Positions 46,699-54,746 of a stretch of DNA of 64,000 nt are shown one piece after another. Location: assembly GCA_946479285.1 (NCBI GenBank), contig CAMLFH010000007.1:1-64000 (forward strand), written 5' to 3'. This DNA comes from an uncultured Flavobacteriales bacterium (GTDB lineage: Bacteria; Bacteroidota; Bacteroidia; Flavobacteriales; Crocinitomicaceae). Positions within the stretch are counted from its first letter, which is position 1. Every line of letters begins with the position of its first letter. The translations under genes were made by a program, and so were the position numbers. The notes under the pieces were generated by a model. That model had not been told where the DNA came from, did no database searches, and saw only the letters and a program-made list of their open reading frames with translations.

Positions 46699-47094
46699 TT
46701 AATCTATTAGGATTGTTGCCTGTACATCGGTGTGTACATGAATGGTATCAGTTAAAAAAGAACTTCCACCTTTAGGGGTTACGCGGAAGTAATAAATCCC
46801 CCCGGCAACTTGCCGGTCGTACTCCCCTGACGAATTGGTGTAACCTTGATTAATTTGCAGGTTGGTACCGTACTCATAGGTCTCAACATCTGCACTATCA
46901 ACCGGCACAAGCGTGTATCTCTTTTTTACCCGAACGCGGATGATGGGATCCTGGTCTCCCGTTTTTTCCAGATCATACTCCGTGATAATCTGTGCTTTTC
47001 GACTGGTTACGTTTTCTTTTTTACAAGAGACTGTGATCGCGCCCATTCCCACAAGAATCAACAGGGAAGCGATCATGAATTTATTTTTTTTCAT
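46699..47094 (-). CDS. Predicted lipoprotein with carboxypeptidase-regulatory-like fold
   Basis: 131 residues. Lipobox GAITVSCKKE (Cys24). A beta-sandwich-like domain follows: RVKKRYTLVPVDSADVETYE, INQGYTNSSGEYDRQVAGG, YYFRVTPKGGSSFLTDTIHV. The G-x-T-N-S-S-G-E-Y turn is typical of surface Ig-like CarboxypepD_reg folds. Function unknown. Monocistronic, with terminator. Confidence 0.78.
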   Translation of the reverse strand: MKKNKFMIASLLILVGMGAITVSCKKENVTSRKAQIITEYDLEKTGDQDPIIRVRVKKRYTLVPVDSADVETYEYGTNLQINQGYTNSSGEYDRQVAGGIYYFRVTPKGGSSFLTDTIHVHTDVQATILID

Positions 47095-47537
47095 GTTAAT
47101 TGCTTTTTTTAAACTGTTTTTTAACTTGCCGTGGAGCTTGTCCGCAAAAACGGTTGCCTCACGACGATTCTGTTGGGAGAATATGCCTGCTCCGCTTCAC
47201 CTCTTCTCCCGAAAGGGAAAGCATTGCAGGCATTTGTCAGAAGCCGGTCCGGGTTCCGGAACCCGGTAGTGCACCTGTCTTCAGTTAGCTATATTGAAGC
47301 GTTACCGGCGACTGACAAGACAAAGGTTCGTAAACAGCCGGGAGAAATCGTAGGCCAGAAAAAAACTACGTGGAAGCGATTTGTGAAATAGATAAAGTAT
47401 TGATTTTCAGGATTTTTAGTTTTTCATTTTTTTTGATCGGTATGCGTTTTTTTTTATCGACATGGAATTCTTTGCAACGAATGCCAAATGCGTGAACTGA
47501 TTTTCCTTACTTTCGGCAAAAGCGCGAAACGATCAGC
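47095..47537. other. 443-bp gap without a convincing gene
   Basis: Several frames are open for 60-118 codons on the plus strand but none has a recognisable motif, start context or plausible composition. The stretch 47150-47280 is GC-richer than its surroundings and contains a perfect 18-bp palindrome CCGGGTTCCGGAACCCGG at 47249-47266. It could be remnant DNA. The promoter of regulator B must lie at the right end; TACTTTCG (one mismatch) is near 47509. Confidence 0.4.
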
Positions 47538-48224
47538 ATGAAAATTTTAATTGTGGAAGACGAGCCATTTGCCGCGGAAGAGCTGAAGGAAAAGTTAGAG
47601 AAGCTCAATCACGAGGTAACGGGCATTGCCGAAAGCTACGAGGAAGCACTGGGGTTGATTCGAAAGGACAAACCGGAACTCGCGCTGGTGGACATAGAAC
47701 TGAAAGGCGAGCTGACGGGGATTGATTTGTCGGAGGAATTGCAAAATATGGGAATTTCTTTTCTTTATCTTACCGGCATTGAGGAACAGGATATGTATGA
47801 TAAAGCTGTACAAACCGGTTCTCTGAAATTCCTTTCGAAACCAATAGATCGTTTGAATCTTCGCAATGGCATTTTTGAAGCAGAAAAAATGATGGATGAT
47901 GCAAAGCGTGATGCGATGCATTATTTTACCGTTAAAGCCGGTGATCGGAGATCTCTGCATGCAAGCCAGGTGGCTTATCTAAAAGGTGGCAGAGCATATT
48001 GTGACATCCATTTTATCAACGGATCCAGATGGGAAATATCTTCAAACCTGGGAAAGGTCGCGGAGAAAATCAACCATCCGGATATTATCCAGATCCACAA
48101 ATCTCACTTCATCAATATGAAGCACATAAAATCCATTACTGCAAATACGGTTCAACTTACCACGGGAGCCGTTTTAAAAATCGCAGATTCCTACAAGAAA
48201 GAACTCAAACAACTGATGCAATAA
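47538..48224 (+). CDS. LytTR response regulator B
   Basis: 228 residues: MKILIVEDEPFAAEELKEKL, phospho-acceptor Asp in LALVDIELKGE, FLSKPIDRLNLR, LytTR with VAYLKGGRAYCDIHFI, IIQIHKSHFINMKHIKSI. Same length as regulator A at 44071 and nearly identical N-terminus, so the two are paralogues from a duplication. No kinase is adjacent, so it may share the TPR kinase or act as an orphan. Confidence 0.9.
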   Translation: MKILIVEDEPFAAEELKEKLEKLNHEVTGIAESYEEALGLIRKDKPELALVDIELKGELTGIDLSEELQNMGISFLYLTGIEEQDMYDKAVQTGSLKFLSKPIDRLNLRNGIFEAEKMMDDAKRDAMHYFTVKAGDRRSLHASQVAYLKGGRAYCDIHFINGSRWEISSNLGKVAEKINHPDIIQIHKSHFINMKHIKSITANTVQLTTGAVLKIADSYKKELKQLMQ

Positions 48225-48371
48225 ACGCAGATCGCTTTTAGCTACAGACTCATTTTGTTTTTAATTTCTTTGGTCCCTTTTTCCGGTTTGGGAAAGAGGA
48301 ATTCCCGTTTGGGAAAGAATGTGTTGTGGGCATGTTTTTAGTTGTTGATGTTTGTCGAAAAAAACATTATT

Positions 48372-48677
48372 ATGGCACAATACAGAATTTCAGGAATTTG
48401 GAAAGATTCAAGTGGAGCTATAACTCATTATGCAATTCATGAAGTAAAAACGGATTCGTTAACAAGAGGTGTTAAAACTGCAAAATCGGATGCAGTTAAA
48501 TTAGTTGACAATACTCTCAATACCGCAACAACTTATCTGTGGAATTATAAAACGGCAACATGGAATATAGGTGAACCGGTTCACGCTGTGGAGAAGAAGT
48601 TTCTTCGTTCTAATCCTGATGGAAAAGTAAGTGACAACTTAGCACATTTAATAGATTTTGATTGGTTAAAACTATAA
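48372..48677 (+). CDS. DUF3892 domain protein
   Basis: 101 residues from MAQYRISGIWKDSSG (in-frame TTG upstream at 48342 discarded). The short domain runs YRISGIWKDSSGAITHYAIH ... AVKLVDNTLNTATTYLWNYK ... EPVHAVEKKFLRSNPDGK, as in DUF3892, a small beta-rich module of unknown function. AT-rich, 111 nt before the TIGR04141 gene on the same strand. Confidence 0.75.
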   Translation: MAQYRISGIWKDSSGAITHYAIHEVKTDSLTRGVKTAKSDAVKLVDNTLNTATTYLWNYKTATWNIGEPVHAVEKKFLRSNPDGKVSDNLAHLIDFDWLKL

Positions 48678-48788
48678 AATCACACATTAGAAAAACGTCT
48701 GGTTTTATCTAATGAAATTTAAGTTTCATTATGAGCTAAACATTCACTGAATTCATGCGAAAAATACCAAATATAGAAATCCATTATT

Positions 48789-50378
48789 ATGGCTAAAAGC
48801 AGAGGGTTTTCACTTTATTTATTAAAAGAAGGTTTTGATGCTAATAATGCATTAAAAGATACTCATGGATTGGAAATTGTTTCCGAGAATGAGGTTAATT
48901 TACCAGAAGGTGCTGTTATGTATCTTGCAGATAACAGACCAAATCCCCCTTGGTGGAGGGATTATTGGGAATTGCAAAAAGAATTAAAACAAGTTCAAAA
49001 AGGAGCACTTGTTTTTCTGCCTGTTAATAATAGATGGCTGGCACTTACATTCGGTATGACACATCATCAGTTATTGGACGAAAGCTACGAATATGATTTC
49101 GGTTTGAAAACAACACTTAATGCACTAAATCCAGAGAAAATAAAATCTACCGATATCTTCGAACCAGAGAGCGCCAGACGAGAACGAATTCAAAGTCCGG
49201 TCGCATCTGATCTTACATTTTTTGATTTTAATCAGGATGAATCAATCGTCAGAAGGCTCACAGGTGCAGTTAAAGAGGAATATAAGGATTTACTAACAAA
49301 TATTACTGGAGCAAGTAATTTGAGAATCACATCTAAAGTTGATTCAGATGATATGATTAGTTTATGCTCGGGACTGCTTGAAATGTATTCCAGTGAAGAA
49401 TATCTTCTCACATTTCCTAACCTTCAGAATATCACTCCGGTTAAGGATCCATTACAATTGGAGATCTTAAATTCACGATTGATCAAAGCATTTGCTGATG
49501 CTCCTGTTGAACTAGTTTTGACTATTCCCGAAATAGTTGATTACTCAACTTCATTCAAGATAAAGTACGCTGGCGGTGGAAAAAGTGAAGAGTTTGAAGA
49601 TGTATACATTGGAGATTATCGATCGTATCTTGAAGAAAAAAACATCAATAATATTGACATAGAACTCTTTAAACAACACAAACTTGTTATCGTTGATGAG
49701 AATGGTACGTTAGTAAAAAAGTTCTCTATATATAAATGTTTTCTGTTTGATGATGAAGTCGATGGCAATACTTTTCACTTATGTGAAGGAGAGTGGTACC
49801 GAATAGAAAAACGTTTTATTGAGAAATTGAAAAATACACTTGACCCTTACTTCAGTATGACACATACTTTTCTTGCTCCCTGCAATGAAAAAAAAGAAGG
49901 AGATTATAATAAGAGTATTGCTATCAATAATCCTAACGTCTATAATTTAGACATGACAAGTATATCTCCTATCGGGCAATACGATGTCGAGCCTTGCGAC
50001 TTATTGGCTATTAATGAGATAGGAATTCTTGAACTTGTGCATGTAAAAATATCTACAAGATCATCTAGTTTGAGTCATTTGTTTAATCAGGGGTATAACT
50101 CTGCCGCACTTATTCAGGTAGAGAACGAGTCCAGAGAAAAACTCAAATCACTTACTAAAGACCCTATAATTAGCAAGTTGATTGATGACAAAAAATTCTG
50201 TATTGTCTTTGGAATCATCACCAAGAAAAACCGAGAAAATCTATCGAAAAATCTTCCGATTTTCTCACGTATAAGCCTTATGAGGATAATGAATGCTTTT
50301 AAGTTGATGAATATCAAAACCAGTGTATACTTTATTGAAGATAAAGTAGAAAGAAAAAAGAACTCGCAAAATAATTAA
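48789..50378 (+). CDS. TIGR04141/DUF6119 sporadically distributed protein
   Basis: 529 residues. Opens KSRGFSLYLLKEGFDANNAL; middle with LVLTIPEIVDY; C-terminal core YDVEPCDLLAINEIGILELV then HVKISTRSSSLSHLFNQGY. The D403 ... E-L-V-H-V-K order and SHLFNQG are the family signature; the D-x(n)-E-x-x-x-K arrangement is compatible with a PD-(D/E)xK-like nuclease (inference). The family is scattered among bacteria and often near restriction or conflict genes. Codon use is AT-richer than nearby housekeeping genes, fitting transfer. Confidence 0.75.
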   Translation: MAKSRGFSLYLLKEGFDANNALKDTHGLEIVSENEVNLPEGAVMYLADNRPNPPWWRDYWELQKELKQVQKGALVFLPVNNRWLALTFGMTHHQLLDESYEYDFGLKTTLNALNPEKIKSTDIFEPESARRERIQSPVASDLTFFDFNQDESIVRRLTGAVKEEYKDLLTNITGASNLRITSKVDSDDMISLCSGLLEMYSSEEYLLTFPNLQNITPVKDPLQLEILNSRLIKAFADAPVELVLTIPEIVDYSTSFKIKYAGGGKSEEFEDVYIGDYRSYLEEKNINNIDIELFKQHKLVIVDENGTLVKKFSIYKCFLFDDEVDGNTFHLCEGEWYRIEKRFIEKLKNTLDPYFSMTHTFLAPCNEKKEGDYNKSIAINNPNVYNLDMTSISPIGQYDVEPCDLLAINEIGILELVHVKISTRSSSLSHLFNQGYNSAALIQVENESREKLKSLTKDPIISKLIDDKKFCIVFGIITKKNRENLSKNLPIFSRISLMRIMNAFKLMNIKTSVYFIEDKVERKKNSQNN

Positions 50379-50464
50379 TTCGATTCATAGTATAATTTCA
50401 ACTCCAAATTCAACGGTGAAGCCGATAGTTCTTTATTGAAATTCTATTAATTTAAACTTATAAC

Positions 50465-50749
50465 ATGAACAAAAAAATAAGTACAGGAAGAGTCTCAGAC
50501 TCTTTTGAAGTCATCGACACAATTTTCGCGATCGATTCGCATACACAGGGATTTTGGTCTGGCGCAGCCGACCCCAATAAAGCATTCGAAGGCGTTAAGC
50601 GCGCTCTACAACAAAAGTGCGAACAGCTGGGAGGAGATGCCGTTCAGGATTGCTTGTTTGAATATCGTGTTGCAGTTGCAGACGGCCTTTTGTCGAAGAA
50701 ACAAGTGATGGAAATTTTCGCATACGGAACCGTGGTGAAATTGAAGTAG
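50465..50749 (+). CDS. Small YbjQ-like protein
   Basis: 94 residues: a strand region FEVIDTIFAIDSHTQGFW, helix AFEGVKRALQQKCEQLGGDA, then VQDCLFEYRVAV and IFAYGTVVKLK. The layout (long helix, G-A-D-A-V strand, final G-T-x-V-K strand) resembles the YbjQ/UPF0145 fold of small pentameric proteins. The match is by pattern only. 86 nt after the TIGR04141 gene. Confidence 0.6.
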   Translation: MNKKISTGRVSDSFEVIDTIFAIDSHTQGFWSGAADPNKAFEGVKRALQQKCEQLGGDAVQDCLFEYRVAVADGLLSKKQVMEIFAYGTVVKLK

Positions 50750-50787
50750 AGACTTATTCCCCTACCATCCTCGATCTGAAAAAGCGG

Positions 50788-50985
50788 TTGCAGAAGTTTA
50801 CTTCGTCAACCGTTTTTGTATTTGAAGTAATACTACCTGTTTTAGGGACGAAACACAAGGGTATTAGTTTAACACCCCTTGAATCCCTGATCAAACTAAA
50901 CAAAATCAATAAGTTAACCGGAGAACAAAAGAAAAAAGCACCCCAAAACAAGCAAACTGACAAACGGCGTTCATCCGATTGGTAA
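50788..50985 (+). pseudogene. Decayed mutS 3' fragment
   Basis: The frame reads SLTPLESLIKLNKINKLTGE at 50866-50925, against [19 protein letters not shown] at the end of the intact mutS (41744-41800). At DNA level CTGATnAAACTAAACnAAAT and the flanking bases agree. Just upstream, FEVILPVLGTKHKG echoes [14 protein letters not shown] with about five residues lost. No ATPase part remains. Start codon would be TTG; a functional small gene cannot be excluded. Confidence 0.45.
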
Positions 50986-51062
50986 GCCCGATGTCCCTTT
51001 TTAGGAAGAATATCGGTTATTGCTTCACACCTTTGTGTTATAATTTAATAATGCACTCTGCC

Positions 51063-52235
51063 ATGAGCACAAAAAACGCAAGATTTAACACGAGTTCAAA
51101 CAAAGATTTTCAATCGGAGCTTAGAAAGCGGGTTGACTCCTATTTCAAAGACAATAACATCAGTAAGAATGGAAACTGGAAGTTGTATCTAAAAACTTTC
51201 GTCATGTTTTCAGCATATATTGTTCCTTTTTTATTGATCACATTCAATGTTTTCGACTCAAAACTGAGCTGGTTCATTTTAGCCATGTTAATGGGATTCG
51301 GAATGGCCGGAATCGGAATGAGTGTGATGCATGATGCAAATCACGGAAGCTATAGCAAAAACGACAGACTTAATAAAATTCTCGGGTTTTTCTCCATGGC
51401 TTTTCTTGCCGGAAATGCACAAAACTGGAAAACACAGCACAACGTCATTCATCATACTTACACCAATGTACATGAGCTGGATGAAGACATTGCTCCGATT
51501 GGAGTATTGCGTTTTGAGCCGTATTCAGAGAAAAAATGGATTCACAAATTCCAGTTTATCTACGCTTGGTTCTTCTACGGATTCATGACTTTAATGTGGA
51601 GTACAATCAAGGACTTCAAACAAGTAATTCGTTACGACAAAGAAGGCCATGTACAGGCTGCAGGAACAACTTTAAGAAAGCAGCTGGTGATTATTATCCT
51701 ATCTAAAATTGTTTACTTCAGTTATATGTTGATTCCTTTCTTCGTAATTCCTGAAATGACCATTTTGAACTGGATTATCGGATATTGTGTCATGCATTTT
51801 ATTGCCGGATTAACACTGGCTATTGTGTTCCAGTTGGCACACGTAACGGATGAAAGCGAATACCCAATGCCTGAAAACGGCGAATTGGAATACAGCTTCA
51901 TGGTTCACCAATTGAGTACTACTATGAACTTTGCAACAAATAACCCGGTTATATCTTATGTTGTAGGAGGATTGAATTTCCAGGTGGAACATCACTTATT
52001 CCCGCATATTTCTCACATTCATTATCCGAAAGTGTCAAAGATTGTTGAAGCAACAGCTAAAGAATTTAATTTGCCTTACCATACCGGGAAGTCTTTCTGG
52101 GGGGCACTTTCTGCACACACTAAAATGCTTTATAAGCTGGGAAGGGTGAAAATGATTCCCAATGCTGAAAATGCAACTATAGAAGTACCGGCTGCAAATG
52201 AAGCAATCGTGAAAGAAAAATTGTCTCTAGTATAA
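51063..52235 (+). CDS. Membrane fatty acid desaturase
   Basis: 390 residues from MSTKNARFNTSSNKDF; in-frame starts at 51051 and 50979 are possible but less family-like. Three His boxes for the di-iron site: H90DANH (GMSVMHDANHGSY), H126NVIHH (QNWKTQHNVIHHTY) and QVEHHLFPHISH. Membrane helices at about 43-90 and 165-265. Introduces a double bond into a membrane lipid or acyl-CoA chain, as in linoleoyl-CoA-like front-end desaturases. Monocistronic with terminator. Confidence 0.9.
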   Translation: MSTKNARFNTSSNKDFQSELRKRVDSYFKDNNISKNGNWKLYLKTFVMFSAYIVPFLLITFNVFDSKLSWFILAMLMGFGMAGIGMSVMHDANHGSYSKNDRLNKILGFFSMAFLAGNAQNWKTQHNVIHHTYTNVHELDEDIAPIGVLRFEPYSEKKWIHKFQFIYAWFFYGFMTLMWSTIKDFKQVIRYDKEGHVQAAGTTLRKQLVIIILSKIVYFSYMLIPFFVIPEMTILNWIIGYCVMHFIAGLTLAIVFQLAHVTDESEYPMPENGELEYSFMVHQLSTTMNFATNNPVISYVVGGLNFQVEHHLFPHISHIHYPKVSKIVEATAKEFNLPYHTGKSFWGALSAHTKMLYKLGRVKMIPNAENATIEVPAANEAIVKEKLSLV

Positions 52236-52257
52236 AAAAACGTATTTCCTTTATACC

Positions 52258-52297
52258 AATCGTCACATCTTATTAGGTGTGACGATTTTTTTTTTTG
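52258..52297 (+). terminator. Terminator after the desaturase
   Basis: AATCGTCACA (52258-52267) and TGTGACGATT (52278-52287) form a 10-bp stem around a 10-nt loop, followed by about 10 T. Confidence 0.9.
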
Positions 52298-52311
52298 AAG
52301 GATACTCCAAA

Positions 52312-52989
52312 TCATTCAAGAAGCACGGAATACTTTCTTCCAACCGGCAAAACAGTTTGATTGGTGAGAATCACTTCTGTTTTTTTGAATGCTGCAATCG
52401 TTTCACGTTTCACGATATAAGATTTGTGAATTCGGATAAAATGAGAAGGCGGAAGAACTGATAAAATGTACTTCATGGTCTGTATAATTACCAGGGGCTT
52501 TTCATTTTCCAGGTAAAGACGGATGTAATTTCCAACTGCTTCGATGTATAAAATATTTTTTGTTTTAATCGTTTTTAAGACACCATCGTGTTTTACCTCA
52601 ATTTCAGGGAACGGATCCGGTTCTTTTCTCGTCAAAGGTCTTTCAATAATCTTATTGATCGCTTTGGTGAACCTTGGATAAGAAATCGGTTTTAACAAAT
52701 AATCCACCACACCATTCTGATAGGCTTCAAAACCAAAATTGCTGTACGCAGTAGTCAGAATAACAGCTGGAGCATAAGGCATACATTCCAATAATTCCAA
52801 TCCTGTTAACCGCGGCATTTCGATATCCAGGAATAAAATATCGACCTGATTGATCCGTAAAAACTCCAATGCTTCCTGTCCATCATAAACATCCCCAATC
52901 AGTTCCAGTTGCTCGGTTCGTGCAATGTGGGCCTGAAGCACTAAATGTGCCGGAGCTTCGTCATCTACTATAAGGCATTTGTACTTCAT
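52312..52989 (-). CDS. LytTR response regulator
   Basis: 225 residues: MKYKCLIVDDEAPAHLVL, Asp acceptor in VDILFLDIEMPRLTGLELL (about residue 56), YLLKPISYPRFTKAI, then LytTR with NILYIEAVGNYIRLYL, FIRIHKSYIVKRETI and LPVGRKYSVLL. Downstream of the LytS kinase by 17 nt, one operon. Confidence 0.93.
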   Translation of the reverse strand: MKYKCLIVDDEAPAHLVLQAHIARTEQLELIGDVYDGQEALEFLRINQVDILFLDIEMPRLTGLELLECMPYAPAVILTTAYSNFGFEAYQNGVVDYLLKPISYPRFTKAINKIIERPLTRKEPDPFPEIEVKHDGVLKTIKTKNILYIEAVGNYIRLYLENEKPLVIIQTMKYILSVLPPSHFIRIHKSYIVKRETIAAFKKTEVILTNQTVLPVGRKYSVLLE

Positions 52990-53006
52990 CTTTCCATTTT
53001 ATTTCG

Positions 53007-53999
53007 TCACAACAAGATGTTCAGTTCCACGGTATGAATATCATCTGAGTCTGTAATGATCAGTTCATGTTTATCGGCATACATCAATTCAAGACGCTGT
53101 TTTGTATTTGAAATTCCCGTATTGGTCCCGGAGAATTCTCCCCTCCCCGGATCGTAATTATTCCAAATCTTAAAACAGAGCTTTTGTTTATCCGTACTCA
53201 TAGTCAACGAGATCCTTGGTTGTTTGGTTCCGCTGCTGTATTTAATGGCATTTTCTATGAAAGGCATAAACAAAACAGGGGAAAGCATCAATTGATTCGT
53301 TGCAATTTTAGCTGCAAAACTGATATTCAATTTAGGGCTTCGGCTCTGTTCATAACTCAAATATTTTTTAATAAAATCGATTTCTTCCTGCAAAGTAACG
53401 CGTTCTTTTTTGGAGGATTCGATCTGGTAGCGCAACAAATCTGAAAGTTCCAGGATCTTGTCCGGAGTTTGATTCGGATCAGTAAGCGCTGTGCCATACA
53501 AATTATTCAGCGCATTGAACAAAAAATGCGGGTTAAGCTGTGCTTTCAGGTGGCGGATTTCATCGTCTTTCTCTAACATTCCTGTTAAGAACCGCCTGTT
53601 CCTGTCCGAAATGTTTTTATGCATGTAGTAAAATCCCAATCCAACCAGGTAAATGAGAAAAATGGAAATACTCATGGTTATCACATCCCGATTCGAAACA
53701 AAGGTAAATGGCGTAAAATAATTGATTAAGAAGTAACTGGAAAACAACGAAACGACTCCAAAGAAATATTTCCAATTTTGCTTACTGAAATAACGTTCAT
53801 ACAAAAATCGATTGTGAATGTATACCTGGATATGCGCAATAGCAAACATGATTCCACCGTTGAAAACAACATGTGAAAAATGCCCTTTTTCATGAATCTG
53901 ATGCGCTCCGTCGACAAGCACTACAATCAGTCCCAGCAAGCAAAAGAACAGATAGATGACTATATTTCTCAACCAAAAATTGAAGTATGACAATTTCAT
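53007..53999 (-). CDS. LytS-type sensor histidine kinase
   Basis: 330 residues. Four membrane helices in the first 150 residues (about 10-30, 45-60, 80-97, 110-130), then LytS-type kinase domain: HLKAQLNPHFLFNALNNL with phospho-His at about 180, N box MPFIENAIKYSSG and the degenerate G region. No extracellular sensor domain, so the signal is in the membrane. Its regulator is encoded next. Confidence 0.92.
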   Translation of the reverse strand: MKLSYFNFWLRNIVIYLFFCLLGLIVVLVDGAHQIHEKGHFSHVVFNGGIMFAIAHIQVYIHNRFLYERYFSKQNWKYFFGVVSLFSSYFLINYFTPFTFVSNRDVITMSISIFLIYLVGLGFYYMHKNISDRNRRFLTGMLEKDDEIRHLKAQLNPHFLFNALNNLYGTALTDPNQTPDKILELSDLLRYQIESSKKERVTLQEEIDFIKKYLSYEQSRSPKLNISFAAKIATNQLMLSPVLFMPFIENAIKYSSGTKQPRISLTMSTDKQKLCFKIWNNYDPGRGEFSGTNTGISNTKQRLELMYADKHELIITDSDDIHTVELNILL

Positions 54000-54079
54000 C
54001 CTATAAATTTACCATTTTAGTGCAAACAGATCAATTAATACGATCAAAACAATTCCTTTGCAAGGAGATTATTCCTACC

Positions 54080-54373
54080 TGCATTTTTCGATCGAAACTC
54101 TGAAATCGACAATTCAGCTGCTATTTTATTCTGATCGGCTTAAATGGCGAGCGCTATCCGATTGAATACTCCCTGGACTAACTTTCAGAATTAGTTCCTA
54201 AAAACCAATTCATTAGAGTAAATCGAAAGACGATCATTCATATAAAGTCGCTGGCAGCTACCTCCAACTGGTTCAATGGCCGGTTGAAACTCATTTTAAA
54301 ACTACAACCTTCTGAGGATATTATTGTTAGCAGAGATCGTGTGGCTCATTTTAAATCCTGGTTAGAGAATTGA
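54080..54373 (+). pseudogene. Decayed LytTR DNA-binding domain
   Basis: Frame fragments in order: FSIETLKSTIQLLFYSDRL (about 54084), then after a frameshift NGERYPIEYSLD, an in-frame TAA, and LVPKNQFIRVNRKTIIHIKS, NWFNGRLKLILKLQ, DIIVSRDRVAHFKSWLEN ending at 54373. This is a full LytTR domain (F-Y-S, G-x-R-Y-P, N-Q-F-I-R-V-N-R-K, V-S-R-x-R) broken by a frameshift and a stop. No receiver domain remains. It faces away from the intact LytTR/LytS pair. Confidence 0.8.
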
Positions 54374-54407
54374 GAAGAAATTAAGTGGATATTTTTAATT
54401 CACTCCT

Positions 54408-54436
54408 TTGTATTCTAAAAATACTTTATATCTTTG
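54408..54436 (+). promoter_or_regulatory. Promoter for the tRNA-Gly/tRNA-Leu genes
   Basis: TTG (54408-54410), 18 nt, TATCTTTG (54429-54436). Excellent match to TTG-N19-TAnnTTTG. The tRNA-Gly starts 44 nt later. Confidence 0.75.
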
Positions 54437-54480
54437 TCGCCCCAAGCAGAAAGATGCTGGGAAAAATTGAAATAAATAAT

Positions 54481-54553
54481 GCGAGAGTAGCTCAGTTGGT
54501 AGAGCACAACCTTGCCAAGGTTGGGGTCGCGAGTTCGAATCTCGTCTCCCGCT
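54481..54553 (+). tRNA. tRNA-Gly (GCC)
   Basis: 73 nt cloverleaf: acceptor GCGAGAG, D arm GCTCAGTTGGTAGAGC, anticodon arm CAACC-TTGCCAA-GGTTG with anticodon GCC, T arm GCGAG-TTCGAAT-CTCGT, acceptor CTCCCGC, discriminator T. CCA is not encoded. Acceptor position 4 is A opposite C69, a mismatch; the rest pairs. GCGGGAG would be expected. Confidence 0.93.
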
Positions 54554-54560
54554 CAAAGAA

Positions 54561-54589
54561 ATAAAGGTCATTTTTGAAATGGCCTTTAT
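54561..54589 (+). terminator. Possible terminator after tRNA-Gly
   Basis: ATAAAGGTCATTT (54561-54573) and AAATGGCCTTTAT (54577-54589) form a 13-bp stem with one G-T pair around a 3-nt loop. The tail is only TCTTT, so efficiency is doubtful and read-through to tRNA-Leu is possible. Confidence 0.5.
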
Positions 54590-54601
54590 TCTTTAAAGTC
54601 C

Positions 54602-54643
54602 GCTCGGATGGTGGTCCCGATAATTATCGGGATGGTAGCCACG
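54602..54643 (+). pseudogene. Partial tRNA-Leu 5' copy split by a palindrome
   Basis: GCTCGGATGGTGG (54602-54614) equals the first 13 nt of the real tRNA-Leu. Then the 18-bp palindrome TCCCGATAATTATCGGGA (54615-54632) follows, then T and GGTAGCCACG, matching tRNA GGTAGACACG with one change. The tRNA has AATT between the two pieces; the palindrome has AATT at its centre. It lies 51 nt upstream of the intact tRNA. Confidence 0.75.
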
Positions 54644-54652
54644 AGAGAAGAT

Positions 54653-54739
54653 GCTCGGATGGTGGAATTGGTAGACACGCCGGACTTAAAATCCTGTGCC
54701 TGTATGGGCGTGCGGGTTCAAGTCCCGCTCCGAGTACCA
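54653..54739 (+). tRNA. tRNA-Leu (UAA)
   Basis: 87 nt including encoded CCA. Acceptor GCTCGGA pairs with TCCGAGT (G1 with U72 is a wobble), D arm TGGTAGACA region, anticodon loop TTAAAAT with anticodon TAA, long variable arm TGTGCCTGTATGGGCGTG, T arm GCGGG-TTCAAGT-CCCGC, A73 then CCA. Its 3' part is duplicated at 55154-55196. Confidence 0.92.
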
Positions 54740-54746
54740 TTGATAA

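Noticed and set aside
47131..47391. 86-codon frame in the gap before regulator B
   Set aside because: GTG start, no homology or motif I can see, overlaps other open frames of similar size.
50754..50963. 69-codon minus-strand frame
   Set aside because: Antisense to the mutS fragment, whose plus-strand similarity is better supported.
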